Shown piece by piece: positions 22,380 through 33,576 of a stretch of 64,000 nt of DNA. Both the position numbers and the translations under genes were made by a program. This DNA comes from Gadus chalcogrammus (lineage: Eukaryota > Chordata > Actinopteri > Gadiformes > Gadidae): assembly GCF_026213295.1 (NCBI RefSeq), contig NC_079427.1, positions 33,607,170 to 33,671,169 of the forward strand, read 5' to 3'. Within the stretch, counting starts at the first letter, position 1; the number at the start of each line of letters is the position of its first letter. Under the pieces are notes generated by a model. The model saw only the letters and a list, made by a program, of their open reading frames with translations, did not search any database and was not told where the DNA came from.

Positions 22380-22580
22380 GTGTTTAGTATTTAAGCCCTT
22401 GTCTTTCCTTTGTTCCTTGTCGGATTATTGTAGTTTGTGGTGAGTTGTGTCCTGTGTGTTCCCTGTGTTACCTGTGTCACCTGTGTTCTCGGTGTTCCTT
22501 GCCTTTTGCGTTTATAAATTATCCTTAATCTGAACTGTCTGCTATTGAGTCCTGCCTGCCACCCGCTAACCGTGACAAAA
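22380..22580. repeat. LTR-like repeat, second copy of 18500-18800 family
   Basis: Shares the first ~95 bp with 18715-18800, then continues with 'gagtcctgcctgccaccc' and ends accgtgaca. No coding sequence. Confidence 0.5.
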
Positions 22581-22599
22581 CCAAATCAAACTACAGTGA

Positions 22600-24380
22600 C
22601 AACGGCCTAACTTATCCCGCCTCTTGCGAACTAAGACCCTACATCATATCCCTCTCCTTGCAAATCACCCTCAGGGTTGAATCTCCTGATATACAAATTA
22701 GGCAAAAATGAGGAGGACATATGTGAAAACGGCTTTTAAGTAGAAAAATGATAATGCTTGCTTCATAACGTAAGGAGATAATTATTATCCTTGCTTCATT
22801 ATGTAATAGGTGAACCAAAATGTTATAGGATGTAACATTATAGGCAAAATGTTATATTATGCGCTCAGATATTTGTTACATTATCGACTGGGGATCCAGA
22901 TTATAACTATGGGTTTAACTACAACTAGAGGTTGAGCGGGCGCAACGTGCGCACGGATACTCTAGTTACTATAAATATGCAGCTTGCCATGATCATTGCA
23001 CTTGACAAAGGAAATAATCAATAGCAACCACTCCAGCAACTTTGTTAGTCCCGTGACCTGGACTCAGGCCCATTGAAAAGAACAGGGCAAAAAACGTTGG
23101 CGTGTCACATGTTGAGAGCCGTTATTGTAAAACGACTACGTTTTCAAAGTTACACTACATTTTGGTGTGAAACTGGGTTTAAGGGACGCGGTCAGTTTCA
23201 GTATTTTTATTTGCTGAAACTGCTTTTCAGAGCAAGAGAATCACTGATTGACCAACAATGTCTTGCTGATCTTTAACGTTGCGTCTTGTGTTGAAAACTA
23301 TGGTGCTTCACTTCCAGACATTGGTATAAGGGCTAGATACCCTTGGCAAGATACGTAATGTGCTTCCATCGAAAGGGAAAGAAACTTGTTGATTGTGCTA
23401 AAACGATTGTGTATAAGGTTATAAGGTTGGTATAAGGTTTATACAACCCTTTGTTACAAAGCTTAGTTACACGTTTGCATCGAAAGAGAAAGATTTCTAA
23501 ACTTTTCACTCCATGCGCTCTGACCATGTTTCATACAGGCTATATAAAAGTGGACAACATGAAAAACATTACTTAGGTTTGAATTTTTATGGGAAAATAA
23601 ATAAACCGAGGCTACCAGTCACAAAAGTGCAACATAATAGTTGTCACAATGAGAATGGTCGCTCAACCCCAACCACCTGTCGTGATTGATATTCAAAGTT
23701 GACTGTTTGCTTCCCTGAATGAGTGACTGGTACTTTGCTTTAAATGTTGCTAACGCAAGGAATTGTGGGGCGGCTTTATCTCCTTTCCTTTTCATAAATC
23801 ATGGGCCCAATTCGGAAAGTCAAATCTCCTAACTTCGATGTCTCCTTTCCTTAACCTTATGGAAAAAGTCATCGGGTCAAGAGATGAAAGGGTGCTTTCT
23901 TTCGAACATAGGAAAACTAGACTCCAATTTTCCTAGCCGACGTCATTGTGCGACGGCGAGTATTGCTAAACTCTAGCGTCTCTAGCGTGAAGCTACAATT
24001 TTCCGAAGATGGACTACAACAAGCGCTCTTTCGATCCATGCGTTCTTGTCGTATTGATTTCAATCAGGTTGTCGCCAACAGTGAGAATCATTTAGGTCCG
24101 ACTAGGTCCGGAATATTTTAGGCCACTTGAATCCCAATTCACATTTGAAAAAGGGGCTAAACTTATGTTAATGTTGAAATTAACTGCCCCCAGTAGTCTT
24201 TCTTAAATGTGAAGTGGGCATTTTATTTTCTTATGGTGTCAATTATGGGCTACGATAATAACTTGTTAAGGGGTATTCCATGAACCAAGCTAAAGGCAAA
24301 GCCAGGCTTATTCTGCTTAGCCTCGCTACTTTCAGCTAAAGTTCCGTTCCCTTAACGTGGGAACGGAATTTAAGGGAATC
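22600..24380. other. Stretch without a recognisable gene
   Basis: Mixed unique and old repeat DNA. Words such as 'gggcccaattcggaaagtca' (23808) and 'ggggtattccatgaaccaag' (24271) resemble transposon termini, but no partner ends were found. Confidence 0.5.
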
Positions 24381-24383
24381 TCC

Positions 24384-26037
24384 GCTATTCACAAAGCATT
24401 TTACCTTACCGCTAGGAGTGCTCCTAACTCGAGCTAAAACATTTTACGTAGGAGTTTTTTCTTAAAAGTTATTCACAAAGCCGCTGAGACCTACTCTTAC
24501 TAAGGATGAATCACTAAGAATGAACTAAGAGTGACGCGCCGTTGCTATGGATTAGGTCAATTCTCGTGCACGAGATAGAACCGGTCAGTTCGGTGATTGG
24601 TTGTTCAGACGAGCCCACTAAATCACAGAAAAACAAGGAAATCACCTAGGCTAGAAATGAATTCCTATTAAGTAGTTATAGTGCAGTTAGCAGAGTACAC
24701 GCATGATGACAATTTTGTGCAGACCACGATAATGACGTTGTAGCCTGCACGTTCAAGAGAGAGAGAAAGCAAACAATAAAAATACGTAAAATTTTAAAGA
24801 AAATAAATGTTATGTGTTGACTGATTTGTGCCAAGGCGTTTACCTAAAATGTGTTTTCAAAGTGATCCCTAAATGCCAGTCCACTCGGTTCCACACGGCC
24901 AAATTCATTGTCATGTTGATCGCCATCATCATCATCATCATCGTCTGGCTGTGGAATGTTCCTCCACTTGCAGAGGTTGTGTAGAATGGCACATACAGTG
25001 ATTACTGTGCTTGCCCTCTCTGGGGTGAGGCGTATTTCGTCGTGGAGGACATGAAACCGACGTTTCATCTGCCAAATTCCTCTCTCCACAACATTTCGTG
25101 TATGTTTGTTTGCTCTAGCATATATGGAGGAAATCAGTCAACAATAATAAATATGGATTCAACAAATAAAAGGCGTCAAAGAGCCAATACGATGTGTTTT
25201 ACGCATAGGACTAAGCGTAATCTGCGTGATCACTTACATGTTATACTTTAACTGTGCTCCCGGTTGTGGATTGAGGTAGGGTGTCTAGAGCCACGTCTTG
25301 CATGTCACTGTCACCCAGCAAGTGACACCCAACTGGTACATCTCAAAAAGCTGCCTCAGACCGCTCACCATTAAAATGCGCGAATCATGGGTAGCTGAAG
25401 CTCCAGGCCAATTTGCATCAACATCCAGTAGGCTATGTTAAAATTTGCCTCAAAAACAACCTGCGTGTTGATGGAATGCACTTTCTTCCTATTGACGAAC
25501 ACGTCCTCGTCTTTTGATAGCACAATTATTTTTATGTGCGTCCCGTCAATAGGACCGACCACACCGGGCATACCTGCAATTGCCATGAAGTTGGCTTTGA
25601 TCCTGTGTAATTGTTGAATGTCCAAAGGAAAGTTTATGGCACGGCTGACTGATGGTTGCGATATTTTTAAATCGTCGGCATTGCAAAGTTGCATTTCCCC
25701 TGTTGCTAAATAACGTAGTGTGGCCAAACATTTGGCATCCTGTTAGTTGGGGATGTTATTGCATCGCGCACTAACTCCACAACAAGTTTAATACCCTAAC
25801 ATTTCGTCTCGCAGGTATTTTATGATTCTTTGTGAATAGGTCTTACTGAGTTAGGAGTCCTCTTGAGGACTTTTAAGCTCACCTAGACTTAGGTGCTACT
25901 TTTAGGCCTAAAATACTTTGTGAATTGCTCTTAGTGAAAAAAGTTAGGAGAGACACGCTCATTATTTTTAGGAGTTACTCCTAAATTCGCCAGTTAGGAC
26001 CTACTGTTAGCCCTAAGATCCTTTGTGAATACGGCCC
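24384..26037 (-). mobile_element. PIF/Harbinger transposon copy
   Basis: The right end, complemented, reads GGGGCCGTATTCACAAAGGA. The left end carries the matching 'CGCTATTCACAAAGC'. Near both ends are many 'aggagt/actcct' and 'cttagg/cctaag' words. It encloses the transposase remnant at 24844-25727. Confidence 0.7.
24844..25727 (-). pseudogene. HARBI1-like transposase, frameshifted
   Basis: The N-terminal side (25727 downwards) reads LKISQPSVSRAI, a helix-turn-helix-like segment. Next comes GMPGVVGPIDGTHIKI with the first catalytic D, then EDVFVNRKKVHSINTQVVF. Around 25290 the expected LLGDS (second D) appears only in another frame, followed by LTPYLNPQPGAQLKYN-like sequence. The C-terminal part (25089-24844) has VERGIWQMKRRFHVLHDEI upstream of ERASTVITVCAILHNLCK and a poly-Asp tail. 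The order matches a full HARBI1 catalytic domain, but at least two frameshifts break it. This copy belongs to a different subfamily from the one at 948. Confidence 0.85.
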
Positions 26038-26512
26038 CTGGTCAGTAGCAGGTTAACTGTCAGGCTTACTTGATCGGTGTTTCAGAGAAGTCCCATCTGT
26101 CGGCAACAAGTGTACCATCAGAAGGTTCCGCCAATCCTAGTCTAATCCTAATCCATATATGAAGTACAAACAGCGTATATTTTCACTAAGGGTCTAAGAT
26201 TAAATTATGCAAATGAAATAATTGAATGAATTGCTATCTTTTGTTATCGTGGATATTTTCTCAACATATTTTTATAAAAATCTGTGTATTCTATCGATAT
26301 TAGGAACCAGTAGTTAGGTTAGTGGTCTAGCACTTGCCCTGTGGTACGGGTGACCCGAGTTCGTGTTCTACGTCATAGAATCTTGGCGTTGGCTTTTTTG
26401 TAATTCCCTTTTTGTCAGAGAAGGTAGGCCTAACAATTGACTTTGTATAATAAATATGTCTTACAATTTCCCTAGAACCCAAATATAACTTGCAAAAACC
26501 CATGGTAAAGTT

Positions 26513-27864
26513 TCAAATATTTTTATTGGAATCATTCTCATCACTCGACATTTATACGCAATAGGGAAAAGCTTCAATTTTACATTTTTTACAAGCATAA
26601 TATAAATGGTAAAGAAGATGGTAAAAAAGTAATAATAATAAATAAATGAATAAACATAAAAATACATTAAAAAAAAAAAAGGAAACTGCCCATCCACCAC
26701 CCCCTAACCTACCCATCCGTGCCAACGTGTGATTTTTATATTTATGTTCAAATAGTTTGTTGATCGAGGAATGAGATAAAAGGTGACCATATTTTTGAAA
26801 ATTGCTTCAATCACTCAAGATAAACCTAATACGTTCTAGATGCAATGTGTCTGTTAAATCTGAAATCCACAGCCTAAATGGAGGAACTTCAGCACCCTTC
26901 CAGAATTTAAGTATGAGTTTTTTTGCTGCTATTAGTCCATAAGAGACAAAGCGTTGTTGAGAGGCAGTCAGTTTACTAAGTGCCTCGGAATGCCCCAAAA
27001 TAATCATTCTAGGGTCTGGCTCTAGTGTAATTTTCAGAGTATTGGAGAAGATTCTGAAAATTTCGGTCCAAAAGCTTTCGATTTTGGGGCAAAGAATAAA
27101 GCTGTGGGTTAAAGTGGCTTTATGGATCTGACATTTATCACAGAGGGGGGAAACATTAGGGAATATTTTATTCAGTTTGGATTTCGAGTAGTATAGCCGG
27201 TGTAGCACTTTTAAACTGTATTAGACAGTGTCTGGCATTTATGGAGCGAGTTTGAATATAATGAAAGCTGTCGTCCCATAGGTCATCAGGAGTTTGTCTA
27301 CAAGCACGCTTGTAGACCTCAGATGAAGGGGCATTAATGTTTTGTAGAACATTGTAAACATAGGATATCAACTTATCTGAATCCGCCTGTCTGTTAATAC
27401 ACACGTCAAGTTTATCTGGGCTGGTAGTGACGAAGTCCGGCAAGTGTGTTTTCACATATTCCCTGATCTGAAGATATCTGAAAAAATTATTAGAGTTTAA
27501 TTTATACTTCTCCCGCAGATCTTGAAAGGAGGAGAAGGTACCCTTCAGGTAAAGGTCACCCACGGTTCTAATCCCTTTGTCCTTCCATTGGACTAAAGCA
27601 CCGTCTAATGTAGAGGGTTTGAAGGAGGGGTTATTTACGATTGGGAGAAGGAAAGACATCTCTTAAATTAAGAGTGGACTTCAGCAGCTTCCAGACCCGT
27701 ATGGCAGCATGTATTAAAAGGTTATGATCATATGTTGACCTATTCAGTGATACTGGGGACATGACAATTGCACCTATGGAAAAAGGCAAGCAGTCCCCTC
27801 TCTCCATTTTTAGCCACTCAGAATTGAGGTCGGTGTCATCCAGCCAAAAATTACTGTTGTGATG
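26513..27864 (-). pseudogene. 5'-truncated L1/Tx1-type LINE, ORF2 C-terminus and 3' UTR
   Basis: Minus-strand frames give a typical post-RT L1 tail: NSEWLKMERGDCLPFSIGAI, then WKDKGIRTVGDLYLKGTFSS. After a frameshift near 27190, LHRLYYSKSKLNKIFPNVSP leads to CDKCQIHKATLTHSFILCPK, a Cys/His zf-RVT-like motif, and ends LTDTLHLERIRFILSD. The RT and endonuclease are absent. The insertion is bounded by a perfect 19-bp direct repeat, aaaaacccatggtaaagtt, at 26494-26512 and 27865-27883. AATAAA lies on the minus strand a few bases before the 3' end. This is a classic 5'-truncated target-primed insertion. Confidence 0.85.
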
Positions 27865-28194
27865 AAAAACCCATGGTAAAGTTAATGTTAATATTAATGT
27901 TACTGATAGTGAAGCCTTGGTCACTTGACAGACAATGCAGCATGGAAAATTGTCAGCCACATAAATTCCATTCAGGTGAGTTTCTCAGCAGGCAGGCAAG
28001 ACCACTTCTGTTGAGATAAATACTATGGTCGGTCAATTAAAAATATTCAAAGAAATAGAAAATATATGGCAAGAGTTCTTTGATTTCTACAGTAATCCTG
28101 AACGCCGGACGTCTCGGTGCAAGTCTGACAAGTTACCTCGAGACCATCTCCCTGATTACAAAACCATTGTCAATATTCAATTAAAATGTTATGC

Positions 28195-28389
28195 TTAATA
28201 CAGTAATGCATTCAACAGATGGCGGTTTTTTTGCCAGGTGGCCTCCCTGTTTTTATTAATGGTTACGGTGTTCCCTTTTTGAGTTATTATATGCTTGTAC
28301 TCCTCATAGACCTCCACAAGCAGCTTCTGTTCGCCGCTGGATAATATCCCGCTCTGTCCTTTTCGGACATTTGATTCATGATTCGACAT
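28195..28389 (-). pseudogene. Myb/SANT-like DNA-binding domain fragment, probably the second Harbinger gene
   Basis: From ATG 28389 the frame reads MSNHESNVRKGQ...SSGEQK, then LLVEVYEEYKHIITQKGN and NREATWQK. These are the first two helices of a Myb_DNA-bind_5-type domain, as in the Myb-like partner protein of fish Harbinger elements. Four extra residues (SGIL) lie between KGQ and SSGEQ. After TWQK the expected IADRLNA is garbled, so the domain is broken at its third helix. There is no continuation. A solo LTR begins ~120 bp upstream. Confidence 0.65.
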
Positions 28390-28507
28390 TCTGGGCTGGT
28401 TACATATCTCATGAGCGAGCATAATCCACGATAATGTTAGCCTGGTTTGAACTAACCTGAGCAAGGTGCGGCTGAACTGGGTTGATGGAATGGCTTTATC
28501 CTTGTCG

Positions 28508-28912
28508 TGTTGTTGAAGAAAGTCTAAACCGGATCGCTTTTAACTCACTTTATTTGTTAAAGTATTTCGGTATGGTAACTATGAAGCAAAAAGAGGGGAA
28601 TTGTATTTAACACGCGCGTGGAGCGACCCACGGCTGACCTATCTTCTAGCCACGGGGCTACCAACGGGGCTGCCATGGGTTTCTGACCTGATCTCACTCC
28701 CGCTCCGCATTTGTATCAAGTAGGCGTGGCCTATGTGACGTGTTGGCTGCGGCTTCCTCACCTGTCTAAAGGTGCTGCCATCTGTGGCTGGAGTAGTTAT
28801 TGCAGCTTGTATGTTTGATCCTGCTCCCTTGTGGCTATGTGGGGGTAATGCAGCATATGTTTGATCCTGCTCCCATGTGGCTATGTGGGGGTATTGCAGC
28901 TTGTGTGCTTAA
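28508..28912 (-). repeat. Solo LTR of the ERV1 family, with internal ~45-bp duplication
   Basis: Reverse-complement alignment to the 5859-6263 LTR is clear at 'ttttaactcactttattNgttaaag' (read on plus), 'gtatggtaact' and 'gtggctatgtgggggtaatg'. The ends are tgttgttgaagaaag and about ...gtgcttaa. The segment 'ttgatcctgctccc.tgtggctatgtggggg' occurs twice. No internal proviral sequence adjoins it. Confidence 0.75.
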
Positions 28913-28919
28913 TTTACGT

Positions 28920-31325
28920 AACGGCCTCAAGTGGAAGTTGGCGTTAGTTCTAACTGGGCTTAATCAACTAAGCGCCGCCTTCTTCAGCGACTTTGATGGA
29001 TCACCCCTTTGGCCTTTTATGAGTTCTTTATTATCTTTAGGGTTTTCCATTTTGTTAGGCTAGTTTCTACAGCACATTGCTATTTTGTAGGTGCTATATA
29101 GACTACGAATAAGTTGACATTAATTGCCAAGTTAATCCATTTCCATCACTTTCAACTGTGTAGTTTCATGTAATTGTATTAGCTAAACAGCAATTATTGA
29201 GTTCCTTTCGATTCAAATAATTATGTTTCTGGAATCGGTATCCATATCCATCATTATAAATGTTCTTTCCTTCTCTCCTTTCTTCTGCTTTACCGCGTCT
29301 CTCCTGCGTCTTCCCGTAGAGTCGGTAAACATCGTCGTTGGCCTGTTGCTTCAAATATTGCCGCAGTAAAGGATTATGGGTTACCAATATCTCCTTTCCT
29401 TTCGTAAAGGTTGGTCAGGTGTAACCTATGCTAAAGGTGGGTTAAAGGTTGCATCGAGAATCCAAAACATTTTTAGAATTTGAACAACCTTTCCTCCAAG
29501 TATTTCCGGGTCATCCTGTTAGGAAAGGACATTTCCTGAGCAAAAAACAGAATATGTTGAGGCCTATGGTGCAGTACCCTATGCTAAAAGAGATATCAGG
29601 AAGTATTGAAACACTTTTCCTTAGCATTTAGAGAATTCTACAGCTCTTATCGTGGCTGCCACTAGATACTTCCGGGTCATTTCACTCAGTTACTATCCTT
29701 CCTACCGTATCCTAACAATCTTTTTGTCTATTTGTTTCATATCAATGTACATATGATTTGAACATGATTTTAAAAATTACATGTTAGCCGTCTGCCTTAT
29801 TGAAATAGCTTACTACGTTCCTATGTCATAGAATCAAAAATATTTGTGTATTCTTTTTTGCATAGCAGTCATTTTATATACATATTGATGTATACAATTT
29901 TTGCCGCTATATGATATGTATATATGTAGTCCTATGTTGAGTTGTTGATTTTTTTTATATATACACATAATATTGTGATATTGTGATCTATATCCATCCA
30001 TTTCTCCCTTTTGATTTGAATGAAGCCTGATGTCTGAAGGACTAGTCTACGGAGACTTTTGTACGGAGAGGTGTTTGGCCAATTATTAAAGCATAACAGA
30101 GACATACATGGAGAACATGACAGCACCATTTAGATAAATAAATTCCATTCAAAATAAATATTGCATTTTACATAGATTTTACTCCAACTCCAGTTCCTGA
30201 TGTTATGATCATTTTAGGATAGAAAGAATAGACACGACCTTGTAATCAGAGGTTAGAAGGTATCTTTTAAAAAAAGGTAGTATAAGTCTATTCAAGCTAA
30301 TCGAAAGTTATTGTTTTATTATAAAGGGAATCTGAACACAATTTCTGGACTTCTGTAATTATAGAAATGGAAAGAATAATGCAATATGTCATGCAAGCAA
30401 CAAATTGCAGTTAATCACATTGAAAACACTTATGTATGAAATGTTTAAATTCTTCCTTTAGATATACTTTGATTTGATGTACAATTTTGGGCAGTAGGCT
30501 ACTGTGTCTCAATTTCCATTTGATCTTGGCAAACTATTGAAACATTCAAACATTTTTGATAACTTGTGAAATGCACTGATCTATACTTCAAGTTTTTCTT
30601 TTTAGGTTCATATTTAAGAAATTAGGTATTGTTTTAACATCCCCAAAAAGCTGCACTTTTGAATTATTTGATAACCATAACTACTGTTTATACACTGAAT
30701 AATTACAAAAACAAGTATTACCTAAATAATATTTATATACTCAGTTCACTCTTTATTTAAATGCAATGCAGATAAAATTAATAGTATGATGTAACATGAT
30801 TTCTCGATTGATCATATATATAATATTATTAAATTATACCATTGTATCAGAATTTGAGAAATTAACTGACTGTGTAACAACTGATTTGTCATTTCCTACA
30901 TAAACACATGCAACACACCCTGCTGTCTTTTATTTTGTTTAAGCAAGGTCAAAGACGAGACTGTCATGCACAATGTTTTCTGAATCTTAATGTTTAGACT
31001 GAGGGTATTTGAAAAATAAAATATTTGTAGGTTTTATCATGAACTGTATTTTATATACTGTTGAAATGGCTACAATAAACTTGAACTTGAAAAAAAATAG
31101 CTGTGTTCAAACTACATCCATCTGGTGATATACATTACAAACTACCTTTGTGTCATTATATTTATAAAATGTGTTAAATTAATTTTATAAAAATTGTCCA
31201 CTGAAGTGCTTTCAATCCTTAACCACTTATTTACACGTGACATTGTGTCCTTTTAATTTTTTTTCCGCTATACTAAGGAGTATATATTACTTCCTCTCGT
31301 TCACTGCACTTCTTCAATTGGCAGT
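28920..31325. other. AT-rich intergenic DNA, no gene seen
   Basis: Short ORFs only, none with recognisable motifs. It lies downstream of the stop codon of the ephexin-like gene and may include its 3' UTR; AATAAA on the minus strand occurs, for example, near 30930 and 30745. Confidence 0.6.
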
Positions 31326-31334
31326 AGTTTATTG
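31326..31334 (-). promoter_or_regulatory. AATAAA overlapping the stop codon of the ephexin-like gene
   Basis: On the minus strand the end reads GTG CAA TAA AC, so a canonical poly(A) hexamer (31333-31328) spans the TAA stop (31331-31329). Whether it is used is unknown. Confidence 0.3.
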
Positions 31335-33486
31335 CACGCCTTCTGTGCGGGAATGATTGGAGACCATTGGTGGGCGCCTGTTTCCCCTCATGCCCGCTCC
31401 TCTAACTCCTGAGGGTGGTCCATCAATCTTGTTTTGTTGGATCCTTAAGACTTCTTTCCGGTTCTGAGCCCTGACTTCTTTGTTCTGGATCTCCTCCACC
31501 ACCCGGGTGGGGAACCAGCCCCTCTCACTATCGTGGAGCCTCTCACCCATCATCCAGCCTAGGAGAGGACAAATATCGGTAACACTTTATAATAAGGTGC
31601 CATAATAAATAGCAAACTAGCCATTACCTGTTTGGCACAAGTTAATAGTTTTTTCATCAATAATTAAATTTTAGTTGTTTGCATAACTCTAACCCAACCC
31701 GAACACGAGACTCTAACTCTAAGACATGGCCCTAACCCTAACACACGGCCCTAAACCTAACCTTAACACATGGCCCTAACCCTAACACTGTGATCAGTGA
31801 AAAACAATTAACATGTGCCAAATATATATTTTAGTAACAATTAATGAATATTAGCAAAGGGTTAGGTAATGACTAATTTGCTATTTATTATGGCACCTTA
31901 TTATAAGTTAAGCGTTACCCAAATATCTGATGAGGATCTTCAAAGAAAAGCTCATGAATAGGAGCATTGTTTTTACTATGCATTGCTAATACAAGATGGC
32001 TGAGATTTTGTTAAATATATGGCAGCTATTAAAGCATATATGAACATATTAGCACATCATTCTGAAGGGTAACTTAATTAATAATGAATCTATATAGATC
32101 AAAGTATGTGCAGTGTATCTGTACCTGTATGTTGTCAACAAATTGGCTGATCAAATTTCAATGTGTGGCTGAAATGTGATGTCTCAATATCACTCAAATC
32201 GACCTTGGGTGTAAAGATAATAATAACTTGAGACCTGAATTAGAGGCCAAAACATTTTGGTCGAGGTAGGAATCAAACAGGTATTGCACTCTCAGAAAGC
32301 GTTAGCACACATTGGCACTGCACACACCGTCATCTGTTCTCTCCAGGATGTTCAAGACGTCTGCCATCTCAACAGAGAGCTCGTCTTGCTCCTGAGCTGT
32401 GTAGGACTGAATACACTGGACCTGAGGAGAGTCTGGAATAGATAGCATACAGCTTAAGTCGCATGTTTTCAAGAATGGATATTTTTATATGTATATATAT
32501 ATATTCATACATGTTCTTACTGAAGAATCCTTTCCTATCTCACCTGGTTGATGGGCACTTGTAGACATAAAGCGTGTGCGCCGATGAGGGGTCAGAGCAC
32601 ATATCCACCGGTGCTTATCACTCCTATTGATTCCCCCAAAAAACAGTTAAGTTGTTTAAACCTGCTTCAATTTGCCACAGCAATTGATCCATTCACAATT
32701 AAAAGGAGAAACTATTAAATGTTGATATGGTTGATTTCACAAATCTTCCATCTGCGATTAATGAAGTACATATTATGCTATAATCATTATCCTGTCGTTA
32801 ACGTGGCTACAGGCAAATTATGTTCTGACCAATGACTGCTCTTTGATCAGATCTCTTCTTGCACTTACATGCTGGTGGTCTTCAGCATGTAGCTGACCTG
32901 CCGCTCTTCTTGGTTTTCCAGGAGCTTAAGATTAAATATGTTTGCCAGTTGCTGACCCTGGTCCTCCTGATCTTCGGTTCTCAACATTGCACGTGTGCAA
33001 GAGTCAAGAACCTGAAACTTATCGCCGCTGAAATGAAAAATACCATTTAAGAAGGATTTGAGGTTTCAACCCTAACGACAGATATGCTGTGTACAATGAA
33101 ATAGAGGGAATTCTAAAAAAATATAAAGGACCAATAGGAAAACCAACAAATTACCAGCTGATCTTTGAAGAATCTTAAAGATAACTTAGAGATTGTATAC
33201 AATTTGTAATATAAAGATACACATTCACTGACTGAATACAAAAACAAGAATCATCAAACAATGTACATGATCAGAATAATAATCATAATCATAACTAGGA
33301 CTGCAAGCAGTCATGAAAGGTATTCACAGTCCAAGCACTGCCTGGCCCGGCAACCGCCCTTTTAAAGCAGATCACGGGAGCAGTCAATGCTCCTACACGC
33401 AACTATGCCTCTGAGGGTCATTGTTCTTTGGCACTGGGTCTTTTTACCGCCCGAAAACACACACACACACACACACACAAACACAG

Positions 33487-33576
<90 letters not shown>

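Noticed and set aside
31700..31800. Interstitial telomere from a chromosome fusion
   Set aside because: Only a few degenerate CCCTAA units, and they lie wholly inside a hAT MITE with a target duplication.
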